From assembly GCF_014202275.1 (NCBI RefSeq), contig NZ_JACHGF010000003.1, forward strand, positions 881,455 through 945,454: a DNA stretch of 64,000 nucleotides, read 5' to 3'. Shown here piece by piece: positions 1 through 8,743 of the stretch. Both the position numbers and the translations under genes were made by a program. The notes under the pieces were generated by a model. It did not search any database and was not told where the DNA came from. It was given only the letters and a program-made list of their open reading frames with translations. Numbering within the stretch: the stretch's first letter is position 1; every line of letters starts with the position of its first letter. The DNA is from Rhabdobacter roseus (GTDB lineage: Bacteria; Bacteroidota; Bacteroidia; Cytophagales; Spirosomataceae).

Positions 1-63
1 CAGGGCCGCTTCGCGGTAGGAGGCAGGGTACTGCGGGTCCGGACGGAATTCTTTTTGATTCAT
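1..63 (-). CDS. 5' end of an unidentified gene, cut by the window edge
   Basis: An ATG at 63 (minus strand) opens a frame that stays open to the window edge, giving 21 residues that begin MNQKEFRPDPQYPAS. It lies 62 bases after the stop of the MFS transporter on the same strand, so it is probably the next gene of the susCD operon. There is too little sequence to name a family, and no signal peptide is visible in this start. Confidence 0.45.
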   Translation of the reverse strand, partial: MNQKEFRPDPQYPASYREAAL

Positions 64-125
64 GCTAAAAGAAAAAAGGCTTAGGAATAGGAGTAAGGTA
101 CTTTTTGTCATACAAGCGGGGTACT

Positions 126-1376
126 TTAAAAATCTTCTATTTTGGGTTTTATTCGAAATAAAATAACCGCACACACCAGCATAAGTACGGCGGCGACCTG
201 AAACATGCGGCTGAGGTCAACTTGCGCGTCGCGAAGTACCCCGCCCGCGTACAGCCCCAACCCACCGATGATGCAGCTGAAGAGGTTAAGTACCCCGTAG
301 CCGGTGGCACGGTAGCGCGGGTCGGCCACCATGCACAGGATCGGCATCATGTTGGCGTCGGTGAAGGTACGGGTGAGGGCGTACACCATAAACCCCGCTA
401 CGGCCAAGTAGAGGACCGCCGTGCTGCTGGCCAGGAAAATGGCCGGGGTAGCTACGCAGAGCCCCAGGGCCGGAAGCAAAATCCGGGCGCGCGGGTTGGT
501 GCGGCTCCAGTAGTCGGCCAGGGCGCCACCTACCAGTACTCCGATCAGCGCCGCCGTGTGGAAGTAGCCCGTGGCGTACACGCCCGCCAGGGTTTGGGAG
601 AGGTTAAAATGCTCTTTGTAGTAAGTCGGTAGCCAACCCACGATCATCCAGCTTACCACGCCCAGCAGCCCCCAGCACACCAGCGCCAGCACGAACGAGC
701 CCCGACTGAACAAATTTCGGAGACCGTCGATAAAACGTACCTTTTGCAGTGGCGCGGGCTCCGCCTCCGGCCGAGGTACCTGGGGCGCGTCTTTGAGCGT
801 GAAAAGAAGTACCCCCGAATACACCACCCCGATGATCCCCAAAATACTAAAGGCGTAGCTCCAGTCGTGCTCCTCGGCCAGCAGGCCGCCGATGAAGCCC
901 AGGCTCTGCCCTACCATGACGCCCGCGATGTGGATACCCGTAGCCAGCGAACGCGTGGAGCCGCGGTGGTAGTCGACGATCAGCGCCAGCGCCGCCGGAA
1001 TGTAGCAGGCCTCGCTAATGCCCATCAGAGCGCGGGTAGCGAGCAGTTGCTCGAAGGTGGTGGCGTAGGCCGTGAGCCAGGTCACCGCCGACCACACAAA
1101 CAGGCTCCCAATGATGACCCGGCTGCGGTTGAAGCGGTCGGCCAGGAAACCGGCAAACGGGCTCAGCAGGCCGTAGACCCACAAGAAAACGGAGGTGAGG
1201 AGCCCAAACTGGGCGTCGGTCATGGGCATGGCGTCCATGATGGAGCTGCGCATGGTGGTGATCATCATACGGTCGAGGTAGTTGAGGCACCCCACCACGC
1301 ACAGCAGCGCCACCACCAGCCAGGCGCGGGCCGAAACTTTTGATTCAAGTACTGGAGCTATGGTATCTGTATTCAT
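126..1376 (-). CDS. MFS transporter, ACS-like
   Basis: A 416-residue inner-membrane transporter with about 12 hydrophobic segments and no signal peptide. The first helix ends in NYLDRMMITT and the loop between helices 2 and 3 reads GFLADRFNRSRVI, the major facilitator signature. The overall look is that of the anion:cation symporter or sugar-acid transporters. It starts 4 bases after the stop of the SGNH esterase gene, so it is co-transcribed with it. As the only inner-membrane transporter in the susCD operon it probably imports the product released by the upstream enzymes. The substrate cannot be read from sequence; sugar acid or sialic acid is a guess from the sialidase-like neighbours. Confidence 0.88.
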   Translation of the reverse strand: MNTDTIAPVLESKVSARAWLVVALLCVVGCLNYLDRMMITTMRSSIMDAMPMTDAQFGLLTSVFLWVYGLLSPFAGFLADRFNRSRVIIGSLFVWSAVTWLTAYATTFEQLLATRALMGISEACYIPAALALIVDYHRGSTRSLATGIHIAGVMVGQSLGFIGGLLAEEHDWSYAFSILGIIGVVYSGVLLFTLKDAPQVPRPEAEPAPLQKVRFIDGLRNLFSRGSFVLALVCWGLLGVVSWMIVGWLPTYYKEHFNLSQTLAGVYATGYFHTAALIGVLVGGALADYWSRTNPRARILLPALGLCVATPAIFLASSTAVLYLAVAGFMVYALTRTFTDANMMPILCMVADPRYRATGYGVLNLFSCIIGGLGLYAGGVLRDAQVDLSRMFQVAAVLMLVCAVILFRIKPKIEDF

Positions 1377-1380
1377 TCTT

Positions 1381-2076
1381 TCAGAGGGTTAAACGCCGCC
1401 GCTTGAGGTACTTGCCACGGTATAAAAGGTCGGCCCAGCGGGTGTAGCCCGCCAGGGTCAGGTGCACACCGTCCCAGGTGTATTCTTTTTTCAGTTTTCC
1501 GGCTTCGTCTATAAAGTGCGGGTGGAGGTCAATATAGCCGACCTGCTCCTGCTGGGCTATTTCTTTCAGGGCTCCGTTGAGGTACCTGATGGATGGCTCG
1601 TGGTGGTAGTGACCCTTGAGCTTGCCAAATGCATCGTTGGTAGGCAGCAGCGTCTGCACGTAAATCTGGGTGGAAGGGGTGCCTGCTTTCAGCGCCCGCA
1701 CGATCCGCCGGTAGTTTTGTACAATAACGCTGTCAGGTATCCGCCGGGCCAGATCGTTGATGCCAATCAACAGAAAAACTTTGGTGGGTCGCCCCCGGAT
1801 CACTTCGTCGAGCCGTGCCAGTACCCCAAAGGAAGTGTCGCCCGGAATCCCCCGGTTCTTGTAGCGTCGGCTGCCCAGCAGCTCGCTCCAGTCGGCCCAG
1901 AAGGTAAGGCTATTGCCCAGGAAAACGATGTCTTTGCGGGAGTGGGGCCGCGCCTTGAACAGCTCCACCTGCGGACCGTATATATCCGGCCGGTAGATAC
2001 TATCCCAGGCCACTGGCTGCGCCCGCAGGGTACTTTCCAACAAGGTCAAGAATAAAATCAACAGACTTTTTTTCAA
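1381..2076 (-). CDS. Secreted SGNH/GDSL-family esterase
   Basis: A secreted hydrolase of the SGNH fold. The blocks are all present: GNS with the nucleophile serine (FLGNSLTF), the oxyanion glycine (PGDTS), GIND with its asparagine, and the DGVH catalytic Asp/His near the C-terminus. The family removes acyl groups, often acetyl esters, from glycans. No in-frame ATG exists at the 5' end. I chose the TTG at 2076 because it gives a clean signal peptide (MKKSLLILFLTLLESTLRAQ); the frame stays open upstream to 2115. It lies between the PhyH and MFS genes in the susCD operon, consistent with de-esterifying the target glycan. The start is uncertain, the family is not. Confidence 0.85.
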   Translation of the reverse strand: MKKSLLILFLTLLESTLRAQPVAWDSIYRPDIYGPQVELFKARPHSRKDIVFLGNSLTFWADWSELLGSRRYKNRGIPGDTSFGVLARLDEVIRGRPTKVFLLIGINDLARRIPDSVIVQNYRRIVRALKAGTPSTQIYVQTLLPTNDAFGKLKGHYHHEPSIRYLNGALKEIAQQEQVGYIDLHPHFIDEAGKLKKEYTWDGVHLTLAGYTRWADLLYRGKYLKRRRLTL

Positions 2077-2128
2077 AGCGAACAGGTAGATCGAAAAAAG
2101 TAAATACGCATACAAAAGGGAGCTCCTA

Positions 2129-2887
2129 CTACCCCATCAGGAGTGTCTCCTCCCGCAGCTTTTTCTGGTAAGCCTCCTTGGCAGCAGTATCTTCCCGCGC
2201 CGATTCTCCAAAGTACACCAGCCCCAGTACCCGGCGCGAGCGCGTGGGGCTCTGGTTGGCCTCGGCGCGGTGGATGGTCATACCGTGGTGCACCAGTACG
2301 TCACCTACCTTGGCGGGCACGGCCACCTCGTGGGCGAGGTCTTCGGGGGTACCGAAGTCGGTAATGGCTTGCGAAAAACCCAGCGTAGCGTTGCGCCCGT
2401 GCGGCCTCATACCCAGCCGGTGCGAGCCCTTCACGTAGCGCAGGCACCCATTTTCCGGGTCGACGTCTTCCAGGGGTATCCAGAAGGTAAGCGCCTGGGG
2501 CGGCGTAAGCATGAAGTAGTAGCAGTCCTGGTGGGGCGGCGTGGGCTTGCCTACGCCCGCGGGCTTGTTGAAGTACTCCACATTTCCCCGCGCCATTTTC
2601 TCACCCAGCAGCGTTTCGGCCAGCTCTTCAAACTTGCTACCCCGCAACAGTTGCTCGAAGTAGGGGTCGTAGTCCGAGAGGTGAAAGAGCTGCTTGAGCG
2701 TAGTCCGGTTGTTTTTCTCCTCGTAGAAAGCGCGCTCGGGCGGCATGGTAGGTACCACGTCTTGAATGAACACCTCCAGTTTTTGCTGAAGTTCGGCGGT
2801 TTCTTCGGCCGATAAAAAACCGGCCAGAAAAGCGTAGCCATTCCGATCGAAATCGACTTTTGCGTTATTCCTGGTTTCCATACTCAT
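2129..2887 (-). CDS. Phytanoyl-CoA dioxygenase (PhyH) family protein
   Basis: A 252-residue Fe(II)/2-oxoglutarate-dependent oxygenase of the PhyH family. It shows the N-terminal family start (FDRNGYAFLAGFLS), the HxD iron motif in PPHQDCYYF, and a distal histidine and arginine in MTIHRAEANQSPTRSRR. There is no signal peptide, so it acts in the cytoplasm. PhyH-like proteins are common in Bacteroidota sugar-utilisation clusters, where their substrates are largely unknown. It lies 46 bases after a sialidase-like gene and about 50 bases before the esterase, inside the susCD operon. A second ATG six bases downstream of the chosen start (at 2881) is equally possible. Confidence 0.87.
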   Translation of the reverse strand: MSMETRNNAKVDFDRNGYAFLAGFLSAEETAELQQKLEVFIQDVVPTMPPERAFYEEKNNRTTLKQLFHLSDYDPYFEQLLRGSKFEELAETLLGEKMARGNVEYFNKPAGVGKPTPPHQDCYYFMLTPPQALTFWIPLEDVDPENGCLRYVKGSHRLGMRPHGRNATLGFSQAITDFGTPEDLAHEVAVPAKVGDVLVHHGMTIHRAEANQSPTRSRRVLGLVYFGESAREDTAAKEAYQKKLREETLLMG

Positions 2888-2933
2888 GCTTAAGCTTTGG
2901 TTACAAGGTACTTATTTTATAAAAAACGCCCGG

Positions 2934-4106
2934 TCACTTTCCTACCTCCAGGATGGTACCCGCAATGTGGCGGGGACCGTTGTCCAGGTTGTAGTAATAG
3001 GTCACCAGCACCCGGTTTTTGTCTAGCTGCACCGACCAGGGGTACCCGATGTCCGTGGTGCCGCCGTCCTCGCGAAGGACCAGCTCGGGAGCCGAGGCGA
3101 AGTCGGCACACTCGGCGTTGAGGAGCCGCGCCCGGATGCCGTAGGGCTTGTGGCGGTAGCCGTATACCAAAAGTACCCGGTTGTCGGCCAGGCGCAGGGC
3201 CTGCATGGGGTGGCCCTGAAAACCCATTTTCTCCCACTTGAAGCTTTTGCCCCCGTCGGTCGAGCGGGCTATGCAGGCCTGGTCGTCCATATCGGCCGTG
3301 CGCAGAAAGGCCACGATGTCGCCCTTGGGCGTTTCGTAGACGGAGGCTTCGTTGAAGGAAGCTTTATCATCCATAGCCACCACGCTTTCGTACTTCCAGG
3401 TGAGCCCCTTGTCGTCGGAGACGATGAGGTGGTTGGAGGTTTTTTTGTTGGGCTTGTTCGAATCGCTGGAGGCTACTACCCAGTAGATACGTCCGCTTTT
3501 GCCTTCGTACAGGGCTCCGCGGTTATAGGCCGTAATGGGCTCCCCCAGCGCGCTGTAGTTGATTTCGGGGGCAATGTGCGGCGGGTAGATGGGCCCCTGC
3601 CAGGTCTTGGCACCGTCGGTGGAGCGCACCAGGTACCCGCCCAGAAAGATGGCTCCGCCCGCTTCAAAGTACGGTTTTTTCAGATTCGGCATGCCGTCGG
3701 GCCGCACGAAGGCCCAGCCGTAGCTGGCGCAGAGAATATCGCCATTTTTGAGCTGCAGCAGGCAGGGGTCCTGCGAGCCGCCAAAGGCGTGGGCGTAGAT
3801 GAGCTCCGGCTCTTGGGTCCAGGTTTCGCCGTTTTTAGACCGCACCGCCACCAGGTAGCTGTTGGGATCTACGTGGCTGGTACCTTTTTCGCCAAATCCT
3901 TTACGATCCGGCGCGCGCCGAAAGGCCAGCAGCAGCTCGCCGTTGGGCCGCTTGATGATGGACGGAAAAGACGAATAAAAGCGGTCATCCTGGTAGATCA
4001 CCATATCCTTGATTTTCCGCAAAGCCTGCTGAGCCCGCACCGGACTGGCCACCGTCAGGAGTAAGAAAAGAAACAAAAAATAGGGTACTTTGTGCGCCTT
4101 GTACAT
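2934..4106 (-). CDS. Secreted exo-alpha-sialidase-like (BNR/Asp-box) protein
   Basis: A 390-residue secreted protein with a signal peptide ending near VRAQQ and a six-bladed sialidase fold. At least three Asp-box repeats are visible: STDGAKTW, SDDKGLTW and STDGGKSF. An arginine-rich first blade (IIKRPNGELLLAFRRAP) resembles the sialidase arginine/RIP region. The family cleaves terminal sialic acids, but Bacteroidota carry many sialidase-fold proteins of other or unknown specificity. It follows a second sialidase-fold gene in the same operon. No sialic acid lyase or epimerase is visible here, so the true substrate is open. Confidence 0.8.
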   Translation of the reverse strand: MYKAHKVPYFLFLFLLLTVASPVRAQQALRKIKDMVIYQDDRFYSSFPSIIKRPNGELLLAFRRAPDRKGFGEKGTSHVDPNSYLVAVRSKNGETWTQEPELIYAHAFGGSQDPCLLQLKNGDILCASYGWAFVRPDGMPNLKKPYFEAGGAIFLGGYLVRSTDGAKTWQGPIYPPHIAPEINYSALGEPITAYNRGALYEGKSGRIYWVVASSDSNKPNKKTSNHLIVSDDKGLTWKYESVVAMDDKASFNEASVYETPKGDIVAFLRTADMDDQACIARSTDGGKSFKWEKMGFQGHPMQALRLADNRVLLVYGYRHKPYGIRARLLNAECADFASAPELVLREDGGTTDIGYPWSVQLDKNRVLVTYYYNLDNGPRHIAGTILEVGK

Positions 4107-4182
4107 GAGTAAGTTAGGATTTAGGAATAGAAAAAAGGGTTTAAAAGGGTACCTTAACCATCCGGCTAAGTACCTCTTCCAT

Positions 4183-5247
4183 TTATTTAACTTTCAACTC
4201 TTTAAGCGGTATTTTAGCCAGGTAAATGTTGGCTTTGCCTTCGTGCGCGGAATAGTACGACACCCACAGTTTTTTCTGGTAAAGTACCATCCCGGGGTAA
4301 CTCGTATCGCCTTCGCTGGGTAGTTTGAGGGTTTTCTTCACCACGCCGTTGAGGTCCGTCACCAGGATTCCCGTGGTCGTTTTGGCTTCGTAGAGCCGGG
4401 TACCCATCACCAGTTGTTTGGCATTCAGGAATAGGAAATTGGGTCCGCCCAACCGCAGACCGAGCTTATGGTAGGTCCAGTCCTGGTAGGGAAAGGTACT
4501 TTGGGCCAGCACACCCAGTTGATCGCCCGCCTCGCGGCGCACCAGCACGTACATTTTGCCTTTTTTGTCAAACCGCACCGTAGCCTCGTTGGGCAGATCT
4601 TCGACGTCCAGCTGCGCCACTTTTTCAAAGTACCGGCCGTCGGTGGTTTTCAGCACATAGGCCAGCCACGCCCTTTTGCCGAGCGTCTTCCGGTCGCGGG
4701 CGTTTTCTTTCAGTTGGTAGTCTATGCCGTAGCCCACGCCGTTGTGCCAGGTGACGCGCCAGATCCAATCCTGGGTAGGCTGTACGGCCGGGTCGATCAC
4801 CGCTTTTTCGGGCCGGGAGAAATTCATGCCGGTTTGGTCCGAAAACGATACCATCGGAAATAGCTGCTGGCTGAGGCCATTTTCAAAAACGGCCCCCGCC
4901 ATGATGACCATGATCTGCCGCTGGGGCGTTACGGACAGTTTGGGGTCGCGCAGGTCCAGATCGTCGATCTCCAGCAGCGCCACGCTCTCCCACTGCGCGC
5001 CGTCTCTGGATTTCAGGATTCTGACTTTCCCGCTGTTCTTTCCGCCCACGTGGCTGATGCCCTCCCGAAACGAGCAGTAAAAGTGGTTATTGAAGCGAAT
5101 CAGATCCGTGAAAGCGCTGTGCGGCGACTGATCCCAGATCTTTTTGACGGAAATGGCCGACTCGCCCGCCGGGGTACTTTGGGCACGGATAGAGGTGGAG
5201 CCTACGAGTAGGGCAAGTACCCACAGCCAAGTATGGTATTTAGTCAT
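4183..5247 (-). CDS. Secreted sialidase-fold (BNR-like) protein, divergent
   Basis: A 354-residue protein with a signal peptide (LALLVGSTSIRAQ) and a beta-propeller pattern like the next gene. Its Asp boxes are weak (KSRDGAQW, KTTDGRYF). It contains the SFREGISHVGGKNSGKVRILKSR segment typical of secreted Bacteroidota proteins annotated as exo-alpha-sialidase. Catalytic identity cannot be confirmed by eye. It lies between the Tat-exported hydrolase and the other sialidase-like gene, all on the minus strand, and probably acts on the same glycan in the periplasm. The two propeller proteins may be a duplicated and diverged pair. Confidence 0.7.
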   Translation of the reverse strand: MTKYHTWLWVLALLVGSTSIRAQSTPAGESAISVKKIWDQSPHSAFTDLIRFNNHFYCSFREGISHVGGKNSGKVRILKSRDGAQWESVALLEIDDLDLRDPKLSVTPQRQIMVIMAGAVFENGLSQQLFPMVSFSDQTGMNFSRPEKAVIDPAVQPTQDWIWRVTWHNGVGYGIDYQLKENARDRKTLGKRAWLAYVLKTTDGRYFEKVAQLDVEDLPNEATVRFDKKGKMYVLVRREAGDQLGVLAQSTFPYQDWTYHKLGLRLGGPNFLFLNAKQLVMGTRLYEAKTTTGILVTDLNGVVKKTLKLPSEGDTSYPGMVLYQKKLWVSYYSAHEGKANIYLAKIPLKELKVK

Positions 5248-5336
5248 GATGCTTTCATAAAGTCAAGGTACCTTAAAATTCATTACTTGTTCCATCGTAC
5301 TTCCGCCAAGGTACCCTGAGGGCGGGTACGTGGTTT

Positions 5337-7166
5337 TTATTGGGCCTGGTGCCGTATGGCCAGCTCCAAAGCCACAAGGGTGACGGGCTCTTTGCCGCCA
5401 TTTTCCACCACGATCTCGTTCCAACCCTCCTGTACGGCTTCCACCGGAAAGCGGACGTTATAGCCCACGTGCTCCTGCGTGTGATGGGTAAGCGCACCGC
5501 AGGGAAAAAGGAGCCGGTCGGTGCGCTCGTACCGAATTTGGGGCCAACTCCCATTGAAAGAAACGGGTAGGTGCGTTACGGGTTCGTCGGCCTTTACTAC
5601 CACCTGCACCACCAGCTCAAGGGTACGGTCCGAAGGCTCCGCGCCCATTGCCACCCGAAACGCATGGTGGGAAATGGGCGCTAGCTGAACGGGCAACTGC
5701 GCGGGTAGCTCAAAGGGTAACAGATTGAACGACTTCCCCCCAATGCCCAGCGAGTAATGCTTGGGTTTGCCCCGCAGGTACTCCCGATCGTATACTTTTT
5801 GCAACGACGCGTAGTCGGAGCGGAGGCCTGGATAGCGCCCCTGGTCGGTGCAGTAGAAGTTAAACCACTCGATGCCGTCGGCTCCCAGGGCCAACTTTCC
5901 GGCGGCGTTGGCGTGCAGGATTTCCCGGCTGGCCGAGCTATACCGCATGGCTTGGCTGCGGTTATGGGTAGGATCAAACGTCGCCAGCGAGTTAACGCCA
6001 TCCTCCAGTACCCCGTAGATCGCCACGCGGTCGCCGAGTTGCTGGCGTAGCGTATCGTGCGGCATGTCCCAGGTTGTGCACCAAAAACCCGACGGACAAA
6101 TAAAGTCCAGGGTACCTTCCCGGCAGAGCGTCACGACGTCCAGCCCGATGCTTTGGAGGGTATTGAGGCGGCCCGGAATGCGCATTCCCAGCGGATACGG
6201 CCGGCCGGTCTTTTTGGCCTGCCGCTCGGTAAGTACCTTGATTTCCCGAATCCAGTCGCTCATCATGGCTACGGTCTCAGCGCTTGCGTTAGGCTCGCAG
6301 CAGAGCGGCTGACGCCACCAGTCGAGCTCCAGGCCTTCAAAATCGTAGTCTTCCACGACCTCCCGGATCTGCTCCAGCATGAGGGCCCGTACTTCGGGTT
6401 TTTCGTAGTTGAGCCCTTCGCGGTAGGAAGGGTTGTGCGGGCCGTAGGCACTCTGGCTCAGGCGCATCTCCTTTTGCTTGAGAAGTGGTAGATTAAAAAA
6501 ACTACCTTCAAAGTTGTTGCTTCCGTGCAAGTCATTCATCCGAATACTCACCCAGGGCGACACCCCGCGCTGCCGACACGCCTTGGCCGTTTCGGCCAGC
6601 CAGTCTACGCCCGCATCGAGCAAGTCTTGGTAGCGGTTCATGAACGTCGTAAAGCTATCGAGGAACTCCTCCACGGCTTCGGGCTCAGTGATTCCCTGGC
6701 AGATGGCGTGGCCCCGAAAAAAATCCCGGTCACCCCGCTGATAGCCGTCCAGAATACTGGGGATACGTTTGCTGGGGTACCAGGCCCGGGATGCATTGGC
6801 ATTAATGACAAAGGTATCAATGCCGTTGGTAGCCAATACTTCCACGTACCGATGAATGGCTTTGGCCGAAAAAGGGCCTCCTTCGGCGGTTGGCTGCGTA
6901 TTCATTTTTCCCGTTCGGGAATTTCGAACGACCTTCAGGGAATAATCTTCGGGCTGCCACAGCTCCGGATTATAAAAAAACACGCAGGTGTCGCCGTTGA
7001 AAAGATTACGGTGCTTGGCCGCAACGGAACGCTGCCGCAGGGTACTCGTAACGGAAGCAGGCTCCGCCGCATACGACCCATTCGTCAGTACCGGCACCGA
7101 AGCCGCCCCCAGTAGGGTACTTCTAAGAAAGCTCCGACGCGTTTTCGTATTTCTTGCTTTTTTCAT
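5337..7166 (-). CDS. Tat-exported TIM-barrel glycoside-hydrolase-like protein
   Basis: A 609-residue protein starting with a twin-arginine signal (TRRSFLRSTLLGAASV), so it is probably exported folded. The central part looks like a family-10-like glycosylhydrolase TIM barrel: WVSIRMNDLHG, then EDYDFEGLELDWWRQP, where an acidic residue after a strand could be catalytic, then GADGIEWFNFYCTDQGR. The C-terminal 130 residues look like a beta-sandwich (FPVEAVQEGWNEIVVENGG). It is the first enzyme after susD and is separated from it by a strong hairpin. I cannot assign a GH family or substrate. Confidence 0.7.
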   Translation of the reverse strand: MKKARNTKTRRSFLRSTLLGAASVPVLTNGSYAAEPASVTSTLRQRSVAAKHRNLFNGDTCVFFYNPELWQPEDYSLKVVRNSRTGKMNTQPTAEGGPFSAKAIHRYVEVLATNGIDTFVINANASRAWYPSKRIPSILDGYQRGDRDFFRGHAICQGITEPEAVEEFLDSFTTFMNRYQDLLDAGVDWLAETAKACRQRGVSPWVSIRMNDLHGSNNFEGSFFNLPLLKQKEMRLSQSAYGPHNPSYREGLNYEKPEVRALMLEQIREVVEDYDFEGLELDWWRQPLCCEPNASAETVAMMSDWIREIKVLTERQAKKTGRPYPLGMRIPGRLNTLQSIGLDVVTLCREGTLDFICPSGFWCTTWDMPHDTLRQQLGDRVAIYGVLEDGVNSLATFDPTHNRSQAMRYSSASREILHANAAGKLALGADGIEWFNFYCTDQGRYPGLRSDYASLQKVYDREYLRGKPKHYSLGIGGKSFNLLPFELPAQLPVQLAPISHHAFRVAMGAEPSDRTLELVVQVVVKADEPVTHLPVSFNGSWPQIRYERTDRLLFPCGALTHHTQEHVGYNVRFPVEAVQEGWNEIVVENGGKEPVTLVALELAIRHQAQ

Positions 7167-7196
7167 ACAAGCATTAAGTACCTGACACGTTTTTTA

Positions 7197-7230
7197 TTTC
7201 CGGAGGTACTTATGAAAGTACCTCCGGAAA
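7197..7230 (-). promoter_or_regulatory. Intercistronic hairpin between susD and the downstream enzymes
   Basis: Perfect 15-bp inverted repeat (arms 7197-7211 and 7216-7230) with a 4-base loop, built around GGAGGTACTT. It lies 10 bases after the end of susD and 31 bases before the next start. No U-run follows in the direction of transcription, so it is more likely a transcript-stabilising or processing hairpin, or a leaky attenuator, than a classical terminator. Such elements can make susCD mRNA more abundant than the enzyme genes behind it; that role is inference. Confidence 0.6.
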
Positions 7231-7240
7231 CCAAGTGAGG

Positions 7241-8728
7241 TTAGTTATACCCAGGATTCTGCTGTACCTGCGGCTCCAGGCTCAGGATGTAGCTGGAAAT
7301 GGGGAATAGCAGCAGGTGTTCCTGCCCCTGACGGTTTTGTAGGGAAGGTACCAGCTCAAAGGCTTTCCCAAACCGCACCAGATCCCACCAGCGTTTGCCT
7401 TCGAAGGCCAGCTCCAGCAACCGTTCTTTCAGGATGGCCTCATCGTTTTGGGCCTTCGTACCACTGACAAAGGTATGCTGGGCGAAATTGGCTCCGTAGG
7501 CCCGCTGCCGTACCTGGTTGATCTCGGGCGCGGGGTCCTGCCCCAGGGCGTTTTTGGCTTCGGCCTTCAGGAGTAGTACGTCGGCGTAACGGTAGAGTAC
7601 TACGTCGTCCTTGAAGTTCCTTACGCCTCCTTCTACCATGCCTTTGCCCTTCACGGCAATGGACCCGAAGTAGCTGCGTTGGCCGCTGGCGTTGGTGGTG
7701 TATATTTCCAGAAAGGAGGCATTGCGCCGCTGGTCGTCGGGTGTGAATTGATTTCGTACCAGGGGCGAAGGCGTCCAGACGATGTTCCCGCCCGGTACCC
7801 CGATGACATCCTTCGTAGCCTGGTCGGTGGTGGCAGGTACGAGGGAGGCCGGGATGTACATGTTTTCGAAGTAGTTGTTATTAGACTCCAGCTGCTGGAA
7901 ACGCACCGCCATCAGGATTTCCTTGTTGGCCTTGTTGGTGTAGGCAAATACGTTAGCAAAGTTGGGCAGCAATTCTACGTCGGCGGTTTGCACTTCGTTG
8001 CAAGCTTGCAGCGCCGTGGTAAAGTCGGCCTGGCCGCCGTTGAGGCGCTTGGCGGTCCAGAGGTACACGTCGGCTTTGAGGGCGTTGGCCGAGGCCTTTG
8101 ACCAGGTATTGCGGCCGTTGTGGAAGGCATTGGAAGGAAAAAGCTGAAGCGCTTTCTCCAGATCTTCCTTGATGAGTTGAAACACCTGCTCCTTGGGTGC
8201 CCGGCCCAGGCTGGTGGTTTCGGCGCTATAGCCTTCGGTCGGCTCGGTGCGCAGGGGAACATCGCCCCAGGAGCGTACCATTACAAAGTACATGTAAGCG
8301 CGCATGGTATAAGCCTGCGCCAGTACGGTGTTTTTGGCCGCCTCCGTCCGGAAGGTGATGTTCGGTACGTACTTGATGATGAGGTTGGCGGCATTGACAG
8401 TCGAGTAGAAGCCAATCCAGCTGGGACCGGCAAAGGTGGCGTCGAGGGTATTCAGGTACAGCCGGTCGTAGTCCAGGGTACCTACCAGCCGCCCCCATTC
8501 CATGGTTTCACTGCGGCCTTCGCCCAGTTGAAACAGGTTGAGCTGCGCCTCGTTCCGGAGCTTCACGTACATACCGGCCAGCGCACCGTTGGCGTCGTCT
8601 TCGGTTTTCCAGAAGGAAGCATTGGAGATGATACTCGTAGGCTCCACATCCAGCATATCTGAGCAGGAGGAGGAAAACAGCAACCCACTCAGCAACGTGA
8701 TGGAGAGTATTTTACGGGATAATTTCAT
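7241..8728 (-). CDS. susD: SusD/RagB-family glycan-binding lipoprotein
   Basis: A 495-residue outer-membrane lipoprotein. The signal peptide ends at the lipobox SSSCSD, followed by MLDVEPTS, the usual SusD start. TPR-like helices follow (AYTMRAYMYFVMVRSWGDVPL). The C-terminus has the family ending in which LLELAFEGKRWWDLVRFGKA is followed by LLFPISSYILSLEPQVQQNPGY. It binds the glycan at the cell surface and forms the lid of the SusC transporter. It lies 15 bases after susC on the same strand, so the pair is co-transcribed. The substrate is unknown; downstream genes suggest an esterified glycan with terminal acidic sugars. Confidence 0.95.
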   Translation of the reverse strand: MKLSRKILSITLLSGLLFSSSCSDMLDVEPTSIISNASFWKTEDDANGALAGMYVKLRNEAQLNLFQLGEGRSETMEWGRLVGTLDYDRLYLNTLDATFAGPSWIGFYSTVNAANLIIKYVPNITFRTEAAKNTVLAQAYTMRAYMYFVMVRSWGDVPLRTEPTEGYSAETTSLGRAPKEQVFQLIKEDLEKALQLFPSNAFHNGRNTWSKASANALKADVYLWTAKRLNGGQADFTTALQACNEVQTADVELLPNFANVFAYTNKANKEILMAVRFQQLESNNNYFENMYIPASLVPATTDQATKDVIGVPGGNIVWTPSPLVRNQFTPDDQRRNASFLEIYTTNASGQRSYFGSIAVKGKGMVEGGVRNFKDDVVLYRYADVLLLKAEAKNALGQDPAPEINQVRQRAYGANFAQHTFVSGTKAQNDEAILKERLLELAFEGKRWWDLVRFGKAFELVPSLQNRQGQEHLLLFPISSYILSLEPQVQQNPGYN

Positions 8729-8743
8729 GGTTCTGATTTTTTA

